In this document: positions 13,242 to 26,600 of the stretch, in pieces | Layout of the letters: every line of letters begins with the position of its first letter | Numbering within the stretch: the stretch's first letter is position 1 | Origin: Dicaeum eximium | Taxonomy: Eukaryota; Chordata; Aves; Passeriformes; Dicaeidae | Direction: 5' to 3' | Assembly: GCA_013396995.1 (NCBI GenBank) | Contig: VWZP01008598.1 | Coordinates: 711,382 to 775,381, forward strand | Length of the DNA: 64,000 nucleotides | Notes under the pieces: generated by a model | Seen by the model: the letters and a program-made list of their open reading frames with translations, nothing else | What the model was told of the DNA's origin: nothing | Database searches by the model: none | Made by a program: the position numbers and the translations under genes

Positions 13242-14482
13242 TTAAATGAATAAAATAAATCTCAATACATAGTTTGGAAATTTTCAAAGACATCAGAAAA
13301 GAAAACGAGATTTAAAAGCAAGTACAAAAGGGGCAGGATGAAAACAATATAAGGTAACAGAATTTAGTGTTTAGAGTGTGAATATATAACAGCAATAGCA
13401 ATCATAAGTTTTCTACTACTGCATTCCTAGTGAAGTAATGAGCTGGTATTTCAATACACTCAGTGAAAAGCTGTGAAAACTGCAAGTTTGAACTGAGAAA
13501 TGTTGCCATTTTCATGATGGGTCTGAAGTACTGCTTTTATATGCATTTGTGGACATGTCTATAAAGGGGATGAAGACCCGTTCTTTCAGCCAGCGGAGTA
13601 TTAGTTGGCACATAGCAGCTTTGTAAAGTCTTATTATCAAACAAAACAAAAAAGGGCACTTTTACAACCTATTACCCTATTCCTGGTTCTCAAATGGAGA
13701 ATTATAGCTTGTAAAAACCACAAGTCCCAGGAAATACTGGTGTATACAACCCTAAACCTAAATTCTTCTGATTATTTTTTATATAACAGTCCTAAAAAAA
13801 TTATTCAAGACTTTACATTCCTATCAAAGTGCAATATACTGTGTACTTAATTCCACACCTGCAAATCACATAGTGTACATGCCATGCACTTATCCATACT
13901 AGTTTGTATAAGAAATTGCAAAAGTAGTATGAATATGTTGTGCATGTCTTGTTCTGACCACAAGGATGCTGTACAAGCAGAATTATCTATACTGCATGTT
14001 GTAGAATAACATTGACTAGTTACTTCAATGCCTGATCATTACAAAAGAACCCCAACAAATGCTACAACATTAAATCTTGTGCTTCAGCAGCATCCTTGTT
14101 AAGAGTATTTTGAACTATTGTTTCTTTCAGGGAGCTGAGTAATCTAGAAAGCTTGTCTTTCACTAACTAGTGCCCCACCTCCTGCCCTGAAGTGCGATTT
14201 CCTGCAATAATTTAGTTGTTTAAAAGAGAGAATGCACCTAGCTACAAGATTTCCAAAAAAGGAGTTATATAAATATTTAGCACATTTAGAAACAGCTAAT
14301 TGCTTCCTACCATACTCAAAACTAGGAAGTAAAAAGGTTTTAAAATTTTTTAAGTGAAATAAAAATACGACATAATGTAGTCCTGTATAATGTTAAATAC
14401 TGTCTCAAACTTAAAGCGTAAGTGACCCAGAGGACTTCCCAAATTTTCATTTAAATTTTCTTGTGGAGTTTCCTTCCTGAGT
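13242..14482 (-). other. ANLN: Probable ANLN 3' UTR
   Basis: This lies between the ANLN stop codon and the first polyadenylation signal on the same strand. It is AT-rich and shows no open frame of note. Its extent is inferred from the signal position only. Confidence 0.55.
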
Positions 14483-14606
14483 TTAAAGCTTTCCACTAGG
14501 TTTGTAGCAGGCATCAGGCTGCCACATGCGAAGGTCAATGAGGACTTGGTTGAGCTTTTGCATCCAAAGGTTACGCTCTTCTTTAGTATCAGCAGACAGC
14601 CAGTTC
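14483..14606 (-). CDS. ANLN: ANLN exon 24 (terminal coding exon)
   Basis: Encodes NWLSADTKEERNLWMQKLNQ then VLIDLRMWQPDACYKPSGKL and a TAA stop. NLWMQKLNQVL is the C-terminal helix that closes the PH domain. Acceptor CCTTCTAG. Confidence 0.96.
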
Positions 14607-17600
14607 CTAGAAGGCAAGGAACCCCATGGATTACTCTCCACCTCCAATTCGTAATTATGACAAATGTCAAGCTGATTAAGTCAAACATTCCACAATCCTG
14701 CTACCAAGCTACCTGGCATTTCCACTTCTAGAAAGCAGTTAGGACTAAAAGTAAACAAAACAGTTCAAGTGCCACCCAGTATCTTTGCATTTAAATGACC
14801 TTTGCATCATTATGACAAAAATGTAAAGCTCTGAAGTTACTAATACTATCACATGAGGTAAAATACCCTCCCCCAACCTCCATGATTTTATGTACTCACT
14901 TTGTAACACAGAGTGTGTCTCTGCATTGGCTGACAAGTGTCTCACGGTCATCTTCTCTCTGAGGTCGGACAGTTATTAGCTCAAAAGTGTTGGGACGGGC
15001 ACAGAACTCCCTGTTGGCAGGTTCAATCTGATGATTAGTGCAGTTAGCCAAGTTTATCCGGCCCAAAGGATGCTGAAAGTGAAATCAGTTGATCAGTCAG
15101 GAATATTGCAATCAAGAGTAATTCTTAACAACACATCCTTTGACAACTTCGATGACATTAAATGAACATTCTTTGGTCAGTTACTCCATACAAAAAGGTG
15201 ATATATGTGCAGCTGTAAGAAATTTATTTTTTAAAAAGTCCCACAATTTAAAGTAATCATGGCCTAACACTGATATTTCTGGGTAACATCTATCTCTGCA
15301 TGATGGAACAGATATAGTAGGGGCAAGGGGATGCATTTACTAAGTTTAAGATCTCTGTACATCACCAAAATACAGCTGACTTTCTCTGAAAAATAGTGAA
15401 ATAAGTCTAGAAGATTTTCCAGAACAGAATCTGGAAAACAAACCAGATTCTTCCTTGCAGACAAAAGCAAAACAGGAACCTTCTTCTTGCTTAATTTTTT
15501 TTACTATCTTGTCTTACAGTAGGCAGAGATTTTTCCCTCTCCTTGGCAAGGAAAGAAAGTACATTGATATACTTTGGCAATGTCAACTATCAGCATATGG
15601 TCTTCCTCTGTTAGCAGGGAAGAAACTAAACTCAGGCATCTGGATTGGCACAGAAGTCCTAAAAGGACCAAAGTTTGCCACGGAGCTTGGGAAAGAAAAT
15701 GTTCTGCCACTAAACAAGAAAGCATTTAATGGTAAGTAACTTCACTGAGACAGAAACACCCTCTTGAAAGCAGTGAAGGTTCTTTAACCTGGAAACATTT
15801 TAGTACACTGCAGGAACACATTAGAGGAGACAAAAAGGTTCACCTCAGTAACAGATGAACCTCTGATTTGTCTCATTAGCCCAAAAAGAACTTCCAAAAA
15901 GCAAGTTTCCTGTGAGAACCATTTAAGAAGCAGCAGTTCCAGCTACAATGTGGAGCTGCAAGAAGACAAGGACTTCAAATAAGATAGTCCATAATTACAG
16001 CTATGCTTCTGCAATATACAAGGATTGCCCACTCTAATTTATTACCATTAAATGTTAGTCATCATTTTGTCTAAAACTTAAGGCAACTAGATACAGTCTG
16101 CTTATTAAGCTGTACAAGTCCAATCAATTTCAATTAAATAATTAGTGATTTGATGAGCACAATGGAAGGCCTTAAGACCAAAGGGGAAATTAAATATGGA
16201 TCTTCCATCACTTTTCTCCCCTTCCTACTGGACAGGGAAGTCAGTTTCTAAGTTTATCATTATTTAGGCCAGCTTTATGAAGACAAGTCCCTTCCGTTCC
16301 CCAAGAAAGCTTTAGGTACTTGAATCCCCTGCTTTACCAGTCTAAAGCCTAAACATTACTGTCCTTAAAAATGAACAGCTATTTGTGTAGGGTACTGCAG
16401 AACTTTAGACTTAAGCTTTACAAGACAGCATTACCTTTCGTTTCTCGTCATCTGGGTATGTCCAATAGGAGATACAATTTCCAGACAGCACACACCAGCG
16501 CCTATGCCATGCTCCAAATCCACTGACATCTTCAAACATAGTCTTAAAAACAAAACATTAAATGGGGTAACTTTGTACCTTGAGCTTGGTCTGTATTTGA
16601 TTATTTTTCTACTAGAATGGTTCTGTAAGTGCAACCCTTCATAGGAATAAATGAAAGAGAAGGAAAAAAAATTATACTGAGAGAGGCTTCTACTTGGACA
16701 GCGTATTTATTTTCCAGATGGCATAGAAAATTAGCTCACACTATCATTCTCAGGTTTGCACCCTTTTACTAAAAGGCACCTATCATTGCTGTTTAAAATT
16801 GCCAGATTTTAATGTTGACGATGACAAGCATCCCCATTATTTTAGGGTAAAGAAGGGTTATTTATAGTATATACAAGTAAGAATGGTTGACAAAACATGT
16901 TCAAAACCCAATTTATTATTATTAAATTTGTGAGTAATTTTTGGCTTACAAATCAGGATTAAAAAACATGCAGCTATTCAAGAGGCCACACTCAAAGTTT
17001 AGACAGTTCAAGGGAAATTAGAAATTGATTTTTAAATGTTTGTGTTAGCAGTTCTTTTATTGGATGCTGGATTTTTTCAATTTGAAGCCCAATTTCCTTA
17101 GTACTGGAATGGAGAGTTTAGTATCTGACTTCTATTCCTGGTACCTCTTGAACTTGTACAGAACTTTTTTCCCCGATTAATGTGTGTATTGTGATTCTCA
17201 TGCTTCACAATTCAGATTATAATTTTCAACGGTGCAGCGAGTTTCCAAACCCTTATTCTGAACAAATTCAGTATGCATGTACATCATTCTTCAGGTTTTA
17301 CACATTGTATAGTAGAAGCAAATATGGACTTCATCAAATTAGTACACAAACATGGGACAGCAAATACCATAAGCATGTGAAATGTTTGCATCTAATGAAA
17401 TCTGTTCAACTTCAATTAAGTAAAGGGAAAGGGGACAGAAAGCAGTGTTTGAAGAGTCTAAAGAAATCGTGATTTCTGGAAACACCAAAATAACAGCAAA
17501 TGTTAATGTTTCATTTTCATAGCACATTTACTGCCATCTTGTGGACATTTCAACAGGCCCAAGTATCAGCTGCATTTTCTAGGTTGTCTAAGAGATAACG

Positions 17601-20600
17601 GCACAAGATGTTTCTCAAAAAAACAAAAAACCTGTTGTTTCTTTGTCATTTAGAAAGGCCATGAACACAGTGGAAAAAACACAATCTTTTGTTTTTATTA
17701 GACACATACAAAAGGAATCCTGTAAAATTTTCTGCCATTGGAATTAAAATCTCATCTAACATCACAGATTTTAGAGAAGGCTAATTGAAGTTGAAAATAA
17801 CGAATAAACAGGTGTTTAGAAGAGAGATACACTCTTGAGATACACTCAAGAGAAACTCTTGAAAAATAGCCTTAACTCAGACATGTTTAGAAGATAAACT
17901 AAAAAACATTTGTGGTCTGGTTCGGGGTAGGAGGGGGAGGTCAAGCCAGTTTTAAGCTTCAAACACAGGTGTGACATTAAAAGGTTACTATATTTAATAG
18001 GACCTGTAATTTTCAAGGCAGGAGTGAATACCTTACCAAGAACCCTTTCTCCTCCACCAAAGAGTCCACTTGGCATTTCAACTTCAGATATATATGACCT
18101 TCCAAAGGAGACAAAAAGGGAACCTGCAAAATGTAAAACAATCATTTAATTTTGATACCTCTCAATTAAGTCTTACCAGTTCAAGCAAGCCACCTGCACC
18201 AAGATGTAAGACCTTCAGCCAGAAAGAAGCAGTCAGACTCAAGCAAGACTGTAATAATCACTTTTGGTTTCAAGTTCATTTAGAAGCTTTCCAAGAATTA
18301 ATGATTAATTTGTTCATCAGGACATATATATATATAAACATGCACTCTCTAGCTATAAAAACAGGCTCTTCAAGCATGGTTAGAAACAACAGAAGGCATC
18401 AGTCCACACCTTTCAAGCTTCTGCCTCAGTTTGACATCAAGTTGTTTGGAAAATATCAAAGTGAGCTTAAACAGGAATGGTACTTGGATACCATAAGCAT
18501 TTTTGGCAGATACTGATGTAGTAGTGCCTACTCAGATAAATCTTTGTATAAAAGAAAACCTAGAAAGGGGATAAGTAATGAAACTTGCTCTCAACTGGCA
18601 CTCAAGGTGTTAAAGAAGTGTGTTAAGTAATTTCTAACAGAAAAGGTTGCCAGTCCTATTTTTGCCACTGGAAAAAAAAAAATACTAACTTCATTACTGC
18701 ACCAGAGGTCAGTTAAAACTGTTGAGAGTCAAGCATTTTGAGGAAGAGCATGCAACAAAGGCCTTTGAGCTTTCCCCAATCCCTCCACACGTAATGCCTC
18801 ATTACCTTGACTACTACCATGAACTCATATCCCTTTTTTTTTTCCCCTCACAAGGAAACTGAGGCAAACTGCTAATTCAACAAGCAAATGGTGACCTGCA
18901 CAGCATTCTACACACCACATTTTATTGCTAATCTGAACAGGCAACACTGCTAAGAATCTTGAAAAGAAAGTGACAAAAAAAAATATCAGTAAGGCCCATC
19001 TTTTGTATTACTGGAAAAACCAGGAAGGTCGATGCTGATACTCAAATACAAATAAAGAACTGTTTGCCAGGGAATAGGCACAGGCATGTGTACACAGTAA
19101 CAAAATAGCTTTCAGAACCATGGAATCAATGCAAACCAAATGGAACTAGATTTTGCTAGTAGTTAAGATGAACAGAAGTAACTCTCAGTAGTTAAGTGTT
19201 CATCTGTGAGCCTCAGTGAGCCCTGCAGAACACCAAAATAAGTGTTGTGGTTAGAAATAGATCACCTTTGAATTGCAGATACCCTGCAGCTTCCTCCCAG
19301 ACATAAGACACACATGCCCAAGCAGGTGATCAAATCATTTTCATATGTCAGATCTACTCAACTAACAGAGCATGCATGGCTTGCTCCTGTACTCAACAGG
19401 AACAGCAGAGCACAGAAAAATTCTGAGCATTAGGTAGGAACCTGCATGATCACTTGAGAAGCAAAGAATAGTAAAACATTTCCACGCAACAAAAATAAAA
19501 AAATCCAGGACTGATGCAACTTACAACTATAATCCTACATGCTACACCAGGGAATAATGGCATATAATCCTAATAAAGTAAACCACATTTCTGAATGACG
19601 GCCTCAAGGACATTTGGCCATTCCCCACTTCAGGTTTATGGGTTTTGCATCCCCTTTAAGCTTTATGTCAGAGAAGAATCCAATTTATGAAGTTTACCAG
19701 TGAGGACTGTGTGACAGGCAAAGCAAAGAGGTTGTATAACAAACACAACACAATTTTGCAGAGACTACAACATCATTACTAATTACTAAAGCAGGTATCA
19801 AAACACCCTCTTGTACACATAATGAGAAAATATTGAATTCTAGTTAACAGTATATCTCTTTCAAAGGGTTAAAGGTGATGGAAAGGAAGCAGTTTGACAA
19901 ATATCCAGCTAGATGAAAAGAAAATTAAAGCCCATGACTATGCTATCTTGCATTCTGGTGTGGTTATTCGGGTATTTTGCCATAGGAACACAGCTTACTG
20001 TCACAGAAGATTACCTGTAAAGTGTCTCAAGAGAATTCAAGCATTTGAAAAAACTGGTTTCTTAGGAGACTTTTGATTAAAAATAGGAGATGATAGGTAC
20101 TACAATTATCACTTGCTTAATTTTGAGAGAAAACATGAAAATTCATCCAAAACACTTTCTTCTGCAGGACTCAAGTAAACTAATAACTAGATAAAACTAT
20201 TTTCATAGGTTAAAGACAAATTATTTCTATTAAGGATATCAATTCACAAAATTTTTAAGCCAAAAACAAACACCAAGCAAAATATTTTAAAATCTTTTAA
20301 GTGCACATTTGTGTACAAATAAGGACCTAATTTTTTTGATCTGTTTAGTATTTTCAAAACTTTTTCCTTAAAAAACCAAACATCTTGATATGTCTTGTCA
20401 GAACAAGATTAGAATAAGCAAGATTGTTTAGGTCTTGAGAGATTTTAATTATCTTGAGCAGCAACAAGTTGAGTTGAACCAACATGTAGGCTGCCAGACA
20501 TTTTTCTGTTTCTCTTATCAGCACAGCAGCTGATTCTATGTTCTGTGTAGTTCATCAAGAAGCTGGCTCAAATTTCCTGACTAGAAATCTTTAATAAACA

Positions 20601-23600
20601 CATTGATTTGTTCTGAAGCAAGAAACACCCTCCTCTAATTATCTAGGAAGACAAGAGAAACATGCTAATTAAGGAAAATCCCTAGGCAACCTAAAGAACT
20701 GAGTTCTAGCAACATGCTTATTATTGTGAAAGACAAGGGGTAGAATTCTCCAAGTCCTAAAGGCTTCTAACATCTTGTGTTTAGTTAGTAAATCTTTGTA
20801 AGCATTTTCTCAGAAGAATAAAAAAAAAGCTGCAAAAAGGCCACACAAATAAGCAACATGCACTAGAAAGCATTTTCCTATTTTAAGTTAGAAAGCTAAA
20901 GGATCATAGTAACCTTGTCCTGGAACACATAGCCCAACAGTTCTTTTTCCTCCCCTCCAAAATTTATCTAGAGAAAAAAGAAACATGCTCAATGCAATTA
21001 GTGTAAAGTTATGGTCTAGAAGAAAAGAGGATACAATAATACATGAGTATATTTTGGTCCTTTATACCCTGAATTTTAACAGTATGTATGTAAAAGAGAG
21101 GAATGACACTCAAAAAAAACCTGCTGTGGCATCAGTTTGTTCCATTTTAAAAATACATGAAGCAAGTTAAAAAGCAACTGTTTGGTACAGCCATAGGCCA
21201 AGTCAAAACTGAAATTTTACTGAGGTAGTAATTTAACAAAAAACCCAAACAATTCATGAATAAGAATTTCCCTTTTTGCCAAATAACTGTAAGACTGCAT
21301 CTGCAAAAAGTTAACCAAGTGATAGTTTCCCCAGCATTCTTTTTGAACATTGTGCTTTTGCTATATTTCACTGGTCCAGTCCAGTGTCCTGTCATACAAT
21401 GCAAACCAATGAAGCCCAAACCTAAACCGCTGAGTATAATGCAAAAGCTGGTTCCATTAACTCCAAGAACAAGAGGTTTCCAGTAAGGAAGCTATACACA
21501 AAGACTTCTACAAATAGTTCTGGTAAAGAGGAGCATTTATGCTGAAGAATCAAAGCTGCTACTTCTGAAATTCACATACACAACAGTGCAATTTAATCAT
21601 TATGTTCCGCCAGCTGTTTCAGTACAGGAAGCTGCTTCTATCTACAAAAAGTAAAATTTCTAAAATGCAAGTTGGGATTATTGAGATATTTTGTTTTAAG
21701 GCTTATACACAAACAACTAGTTCTTGTTTTCTCGTCTCTCATCAGAAGCTGTAATTGCAATAATACTATCATAACTATAAGACTTGATTAGCAAAAAAAA
21801 AAGAAAATTATTTTTATGCTGCTGTTTGGGTAGCTAAAGCTGTGATTTAGTACTAGCATAAACTGTAACATTTGAATTAATTTAAACTAGCTTAGGATAG
21901 CTACTGGCATAAACACCTATTAAAATAGGTTTTAGGTATTACAAGGTTAGAGATTACAATGAACATAAGAATGTACTTTCTAAACTTCTTATAGCAAAAG
22001 CCAATAAACGTTCTGTTTAGACAGGAAACTAATGGCATAAAACTCAATAAAAGCTCTCCAAAAACACTTAAGATAATTTGCTTCTACAAATTTAATTGGG
22101 ATATGAAAGGAAAAACTCATGCTCCTAAATACATTCAAATAGCATTTTTTAGGTCAATTAAGTGCAGAAAAATTCAAATGCTTCATTGATGTTGGAGTCC
22201 AGGGCACAGAATGTTTCTCTGCCTGCTTTTGGAAGCCCTGACTCTCAAAGGAACACTGGTTTTAACTTGCGTACCTGGAGGAAGTTACCAAGGCTTTGGG
22301 ATGAGTTAGAATCCACAGGTGTGTTAACTAGATAGTAGTATATAGTAATGTAGCTTATCACAGGGTCAGAAATTTAGGGATTTAGGATTTTAATGCAGGA
22401 GTATATAGGAGGCAAGATGGAGATTTTGGGCGTTGTCTGATCTCCTTGTTCTTCTGCTCCATTTTCTGTAGTGCTGGTGGCACAAAGTTACTGGTTAGAG
22501 AAAGCCGTGGTGTAGGTGTTACATGAATAGATTAATAAGAGTTATTGGTAGAAAAGTAGAAACAAAGTACATTTTAGAAGTTAATTGGGCAAAGTAGCTT
22601 TAAAAGACCTTGAATCTGTGTGTCTTGTGACCATTTTGTGCCTTGCTTTCTGGTGTGCTAAGTCTGGTGCATTAGACTTCTGATAAGAGAAAAATAAATA
22701 ATAGACCGAAGACCGAGAAACCAAGAGTCTCATCCGTTTTTTCATCCCTGGCACAGAACTCGCAAGAGGAACCCCCTCCAAGAGCCCACGAGGAGGGTTC
22801 CACGCTTTTGTCGGCTCTACCAGGAACCCGACAATTATCATTAGAACACACTTAATGCCTTCTTTAGTGATAACTGCAAGACTAGGAGCAACAAATATGA
22901 AGACCACACAGAGATGCCAACTGCATACATCAATTTTTTTGTCAGTGAAAGCAAATCAGTAATCAAATTCCTTCATTATCTTTGCATAACCATACTTTAT
23001 ACTGAGCTACAGAAATGAAAGAGCATCTGGCATAGTAATGTAAGTCTCCGTTTATCTCAAAATTACATTTAATTTATATGAAATTATACATAAATAACAA
23101 TTATGCAAAAATTTTTAATCTCTATATAAATAACATATCTATAAACCAATATATGTTTCATTTCTAGGATGGTACTTCCACCTGAAAAGTAAATCCAGAC
23201 TCATTCATTTTTTTAGTAGTATGCAATAACCTCTGGATTAGTAACCAATTTCCATTACCTTGTCCAGTGCAAATTTGGTATTTCCTACAGAAGACAGAGA
23301 TAACTTGTGGGATCCAACAAGGATGAAATTCGTACTGCGTATGGCATTGGGGCCACCTGGACTGGCCATGGCTGTGGAGAAAAGTTAAAGTCAAGTTGTA
23401 ACAAAGCACATAATCAGGATGCTGCAAGGCTTAAAAAAAAGTATTTTATTTGCACTACTGTATGCATGCCCTACTCAGTACTCCAGGAGAAGCGCTCTTT
23501 GCAGTGCAGCCCAGCAGCACATTCACAGAGACTCTTGATACATACCATTCCTCCTCAGCAGATCTTTTCTTTCAGAAACAAGGTTTGAAAACATCCACAA

Positions 23601-26600
23601 AGGAGAAAACAAAGCGTTTTAAGTCTCAGGGGGATGGAGAGCATGCTGGGGGGGACTCTACAAAACACACATGCCCTGAAGTAGCAATGTGACTTTTCTA
23701 TCTCTTAATCTCTTCTCAAGTGACACACTGCAGTCTTCCAGGATTTGTATGCCTTTGCATTGTTCTTACATCATAAGAAACACACTGTAGCTCAGGAATC
23801 TTACTAGTTGCAGCAGCATGATACACATTCCAGATTTAGTTCATGAGCTCCTTATTGCTGCAATTTCTGCTAAAGGTAGCTAAAGTATCTCACACTTTAG
23901 TCAGGTAAGTGTACAACATTTTTAGATACTTAGAAAAACATTTAGAGGTGCTGTTTTACCCTGTCAAGAGTCAGAAATATATAAACAAGTTTATACATGT
24001 TTTTATATATAAATATATATACACAAAACACTACACACAAGCACTATTTCAGGATCTGTTCATATTTTCAAATTATTCTGTATTACTTCATTGACAGCAG
24101 ACTCTAGTTCTCTACTTTAAAAACCATTAAATTAGCTTGAATTCATACTTTCAGAAAAAAATTAGTATCTGATACCAGATTTTAGTTTTGATTTTGTAAA
24201 GATATCTTCCATTGAACATAAAGGTAACATAATAAGCACAGGGCCAGTTTCTGGGCTGGAAAATTTAGTGTTTATTACTCACAAATTGTCATCTGTTACA
24301 AGTATTATTTATTTATATAGTAGTTTTGACAGCAAGTGTAGATTATTCATCCTGGCATAAGATGTTTAGACTTCACTCACCTGGAGTAAGAAGGTTGCTT
24401 TTCTAGAAAGAGAGAGAAATAAAAGCTTAGTGAAAAAGTACTTCTGACAGTTTCTACTAAAGACAAAGCCAAGGTAAAAAGAAATTAGATTTGAAGTACT
24501 TTTAAAAACCCAATTAAATAGAAAAACAAAATAAAAAAGAAAGTCTAAATAAATGCGTATTTCCAGCATTATGTATGTAACAGCTGTTTCTTGAGCTGAT
24601 GACTGAAAAATTTGGTAGGAAACTGGACAATTTATAGAGCCTTACGTAAGCAACAGAAAGAACCTATTATAGGCACAACTTTAATTTGTGAGAACATAGC
24701 CTTTGGAAGGAGTTAGTCAGATCTTGTTACAATATTCCATTCATACTTACTGAGGTAATAGATGTTAATAATCTCTTTGGAGTAATAACCTACAAAAGAA
24801 GACAAGAAGATAAATGCATTTGCTACTGAATTTGTCCACCACATTTGCATGAATACTAGACAGTGAAAGGCTTACTGAAGGCTTATCTCAAATTTTGAAT
24901 GGGTACTCATTACTGTGAATAAGTCTTGGTTTTGACTGGACGTAATATATCTCAGTGAAAGAAATGCTACATAGTAAAGAAATAATCACTGAAGAAAAGT
25001 TAAAGCAGAAAACCAATCTTCGTAGGCCTTTTTACCTATGCAATGAGATTTCAAAGTTACATTTGCTTAACTAAAGGTAAGAGTTAACAACAAAAATATG
25101 GATAGGTTCAATATACTACTGTTATAGATCATTATTTTCAAATTAAAATCTCAAAGTTTAAGTGAGACTGTATATTAAACATAAACTGGAATTATGTACT
25201 CCTATTGAGGCTGAAAGACAAGTCTAATCAGCTTGCCAAAAAGCAGATATAGGATGCAGTTGGCAAATCTATAACCTCCTATCAGCAACTTACCTACAGT
25301 AGCACAAGGTCATTCAGTTTCAAGTAAAAATTCCTTTGAACTACAGCACAGGAAAGAAATAAACCCTGGGACTTGAATACCTTGACAGTACACCTTGAGA
25401 ATAGGTGGAAGCTTTCACTGTGGGAGGCTTTCACTTTTTGGTTTTGCCAGATCAAAGAATAGAGAAGTTTCCTATTTCTGCTTGTAGACACAGAACTTAA
25501 GTATTCATTCCAACTGTTTTGAAAGACACAAGTTCCTTGTTTTTACCAAGCGACAGATATCTTGTCAAGGAAGAAATCAGAGCTGAAGCCGTTAATTCAC
25601 TGTGTGCTCTATTAGAATGAAAAGAAAAATACACACACACGCCCCCAAAAATAACCCAAAATAAACCAAACCACGTCCAGGAAGGCTTGTTTAGGGTTAT
25701 ATATCTTAACATATCCTTAAAAAAGCCCAAGCATTTGATATGAGCACCCTCATTAAAACAATGTTTGTTTTAAAAAGTAAGCATTTAGTGCATCTACTTA
25801 ATACTGGGGAGAAAGAGGAGTTTTTAGTTGATCAATAAAACCTTTAAGACAAATCAAACTCTAGGGTAGGGTATATTGACTGGCATAGTTTAACTGAAGT
25901 GGAGAAAAAGGGCAATATAACACTATCTGAGGCCCCACACCTAATCAGTAAAGGTCTGCAAAGCATAGCATTTTGCAGAACTTTTAAGACTTCTTCCCTA
26001 CCAATATATTTCAGACTCAACCAAGTGCTGCAGGTCCAATCTACTAATTGCTGTAGGTCTCCATAATCCATCTGTCACAGCAGATGTTCCAAGAAGGGAG
26101 TAAAAGCAAGCAACAGATTGTCTAAGACTATCAGTCAGTTTTCTTAGTGCACCTTCTGTTGAAACACTACATACTGATTTCAGGTTTCATTTACCTTAGA
26201 TTTATTTGTCTTTTTCCTTTTATCAGTACTTGTAACTTCCTTTCTCTGCACCTGTAAGGCAAGAAGGTATTAAGAAAGTACAGCACATCATTCTCCCTTA
26301 CACCTCCTCTTGAGAGGAACTGATACATACCCAACTGTAAACTTCTATATTTATTTCAAAGTCATTTGACACATCGTGCCTAAAAGGGAAGAAGAAAAAA
26401 AAGGTTAAACAAACTGAAGCAAAAAGGCTTTTGTTTTCGTCTGTGGCAGGGTTTTGGGGTTGTTTGTTTGTTTTGGTTGGTTTTGTTGGGTTTTAAGTTA
26501 CTCTTTACTTCTTCCCTCTTTTTGCTCCTTTCAACTGTCCAAGGAGCAAGACTTTAGCATATTACTATTTAAAAATACTTTCCGGAAGTCAGAGAAGAAA

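Noticed and set aside
18070..18516. A 148-residue plus-strand frame
   Set aside because: It overlaps ANLN exon 21 on the other strand and continues into intron; no similarity to any protein recognised.
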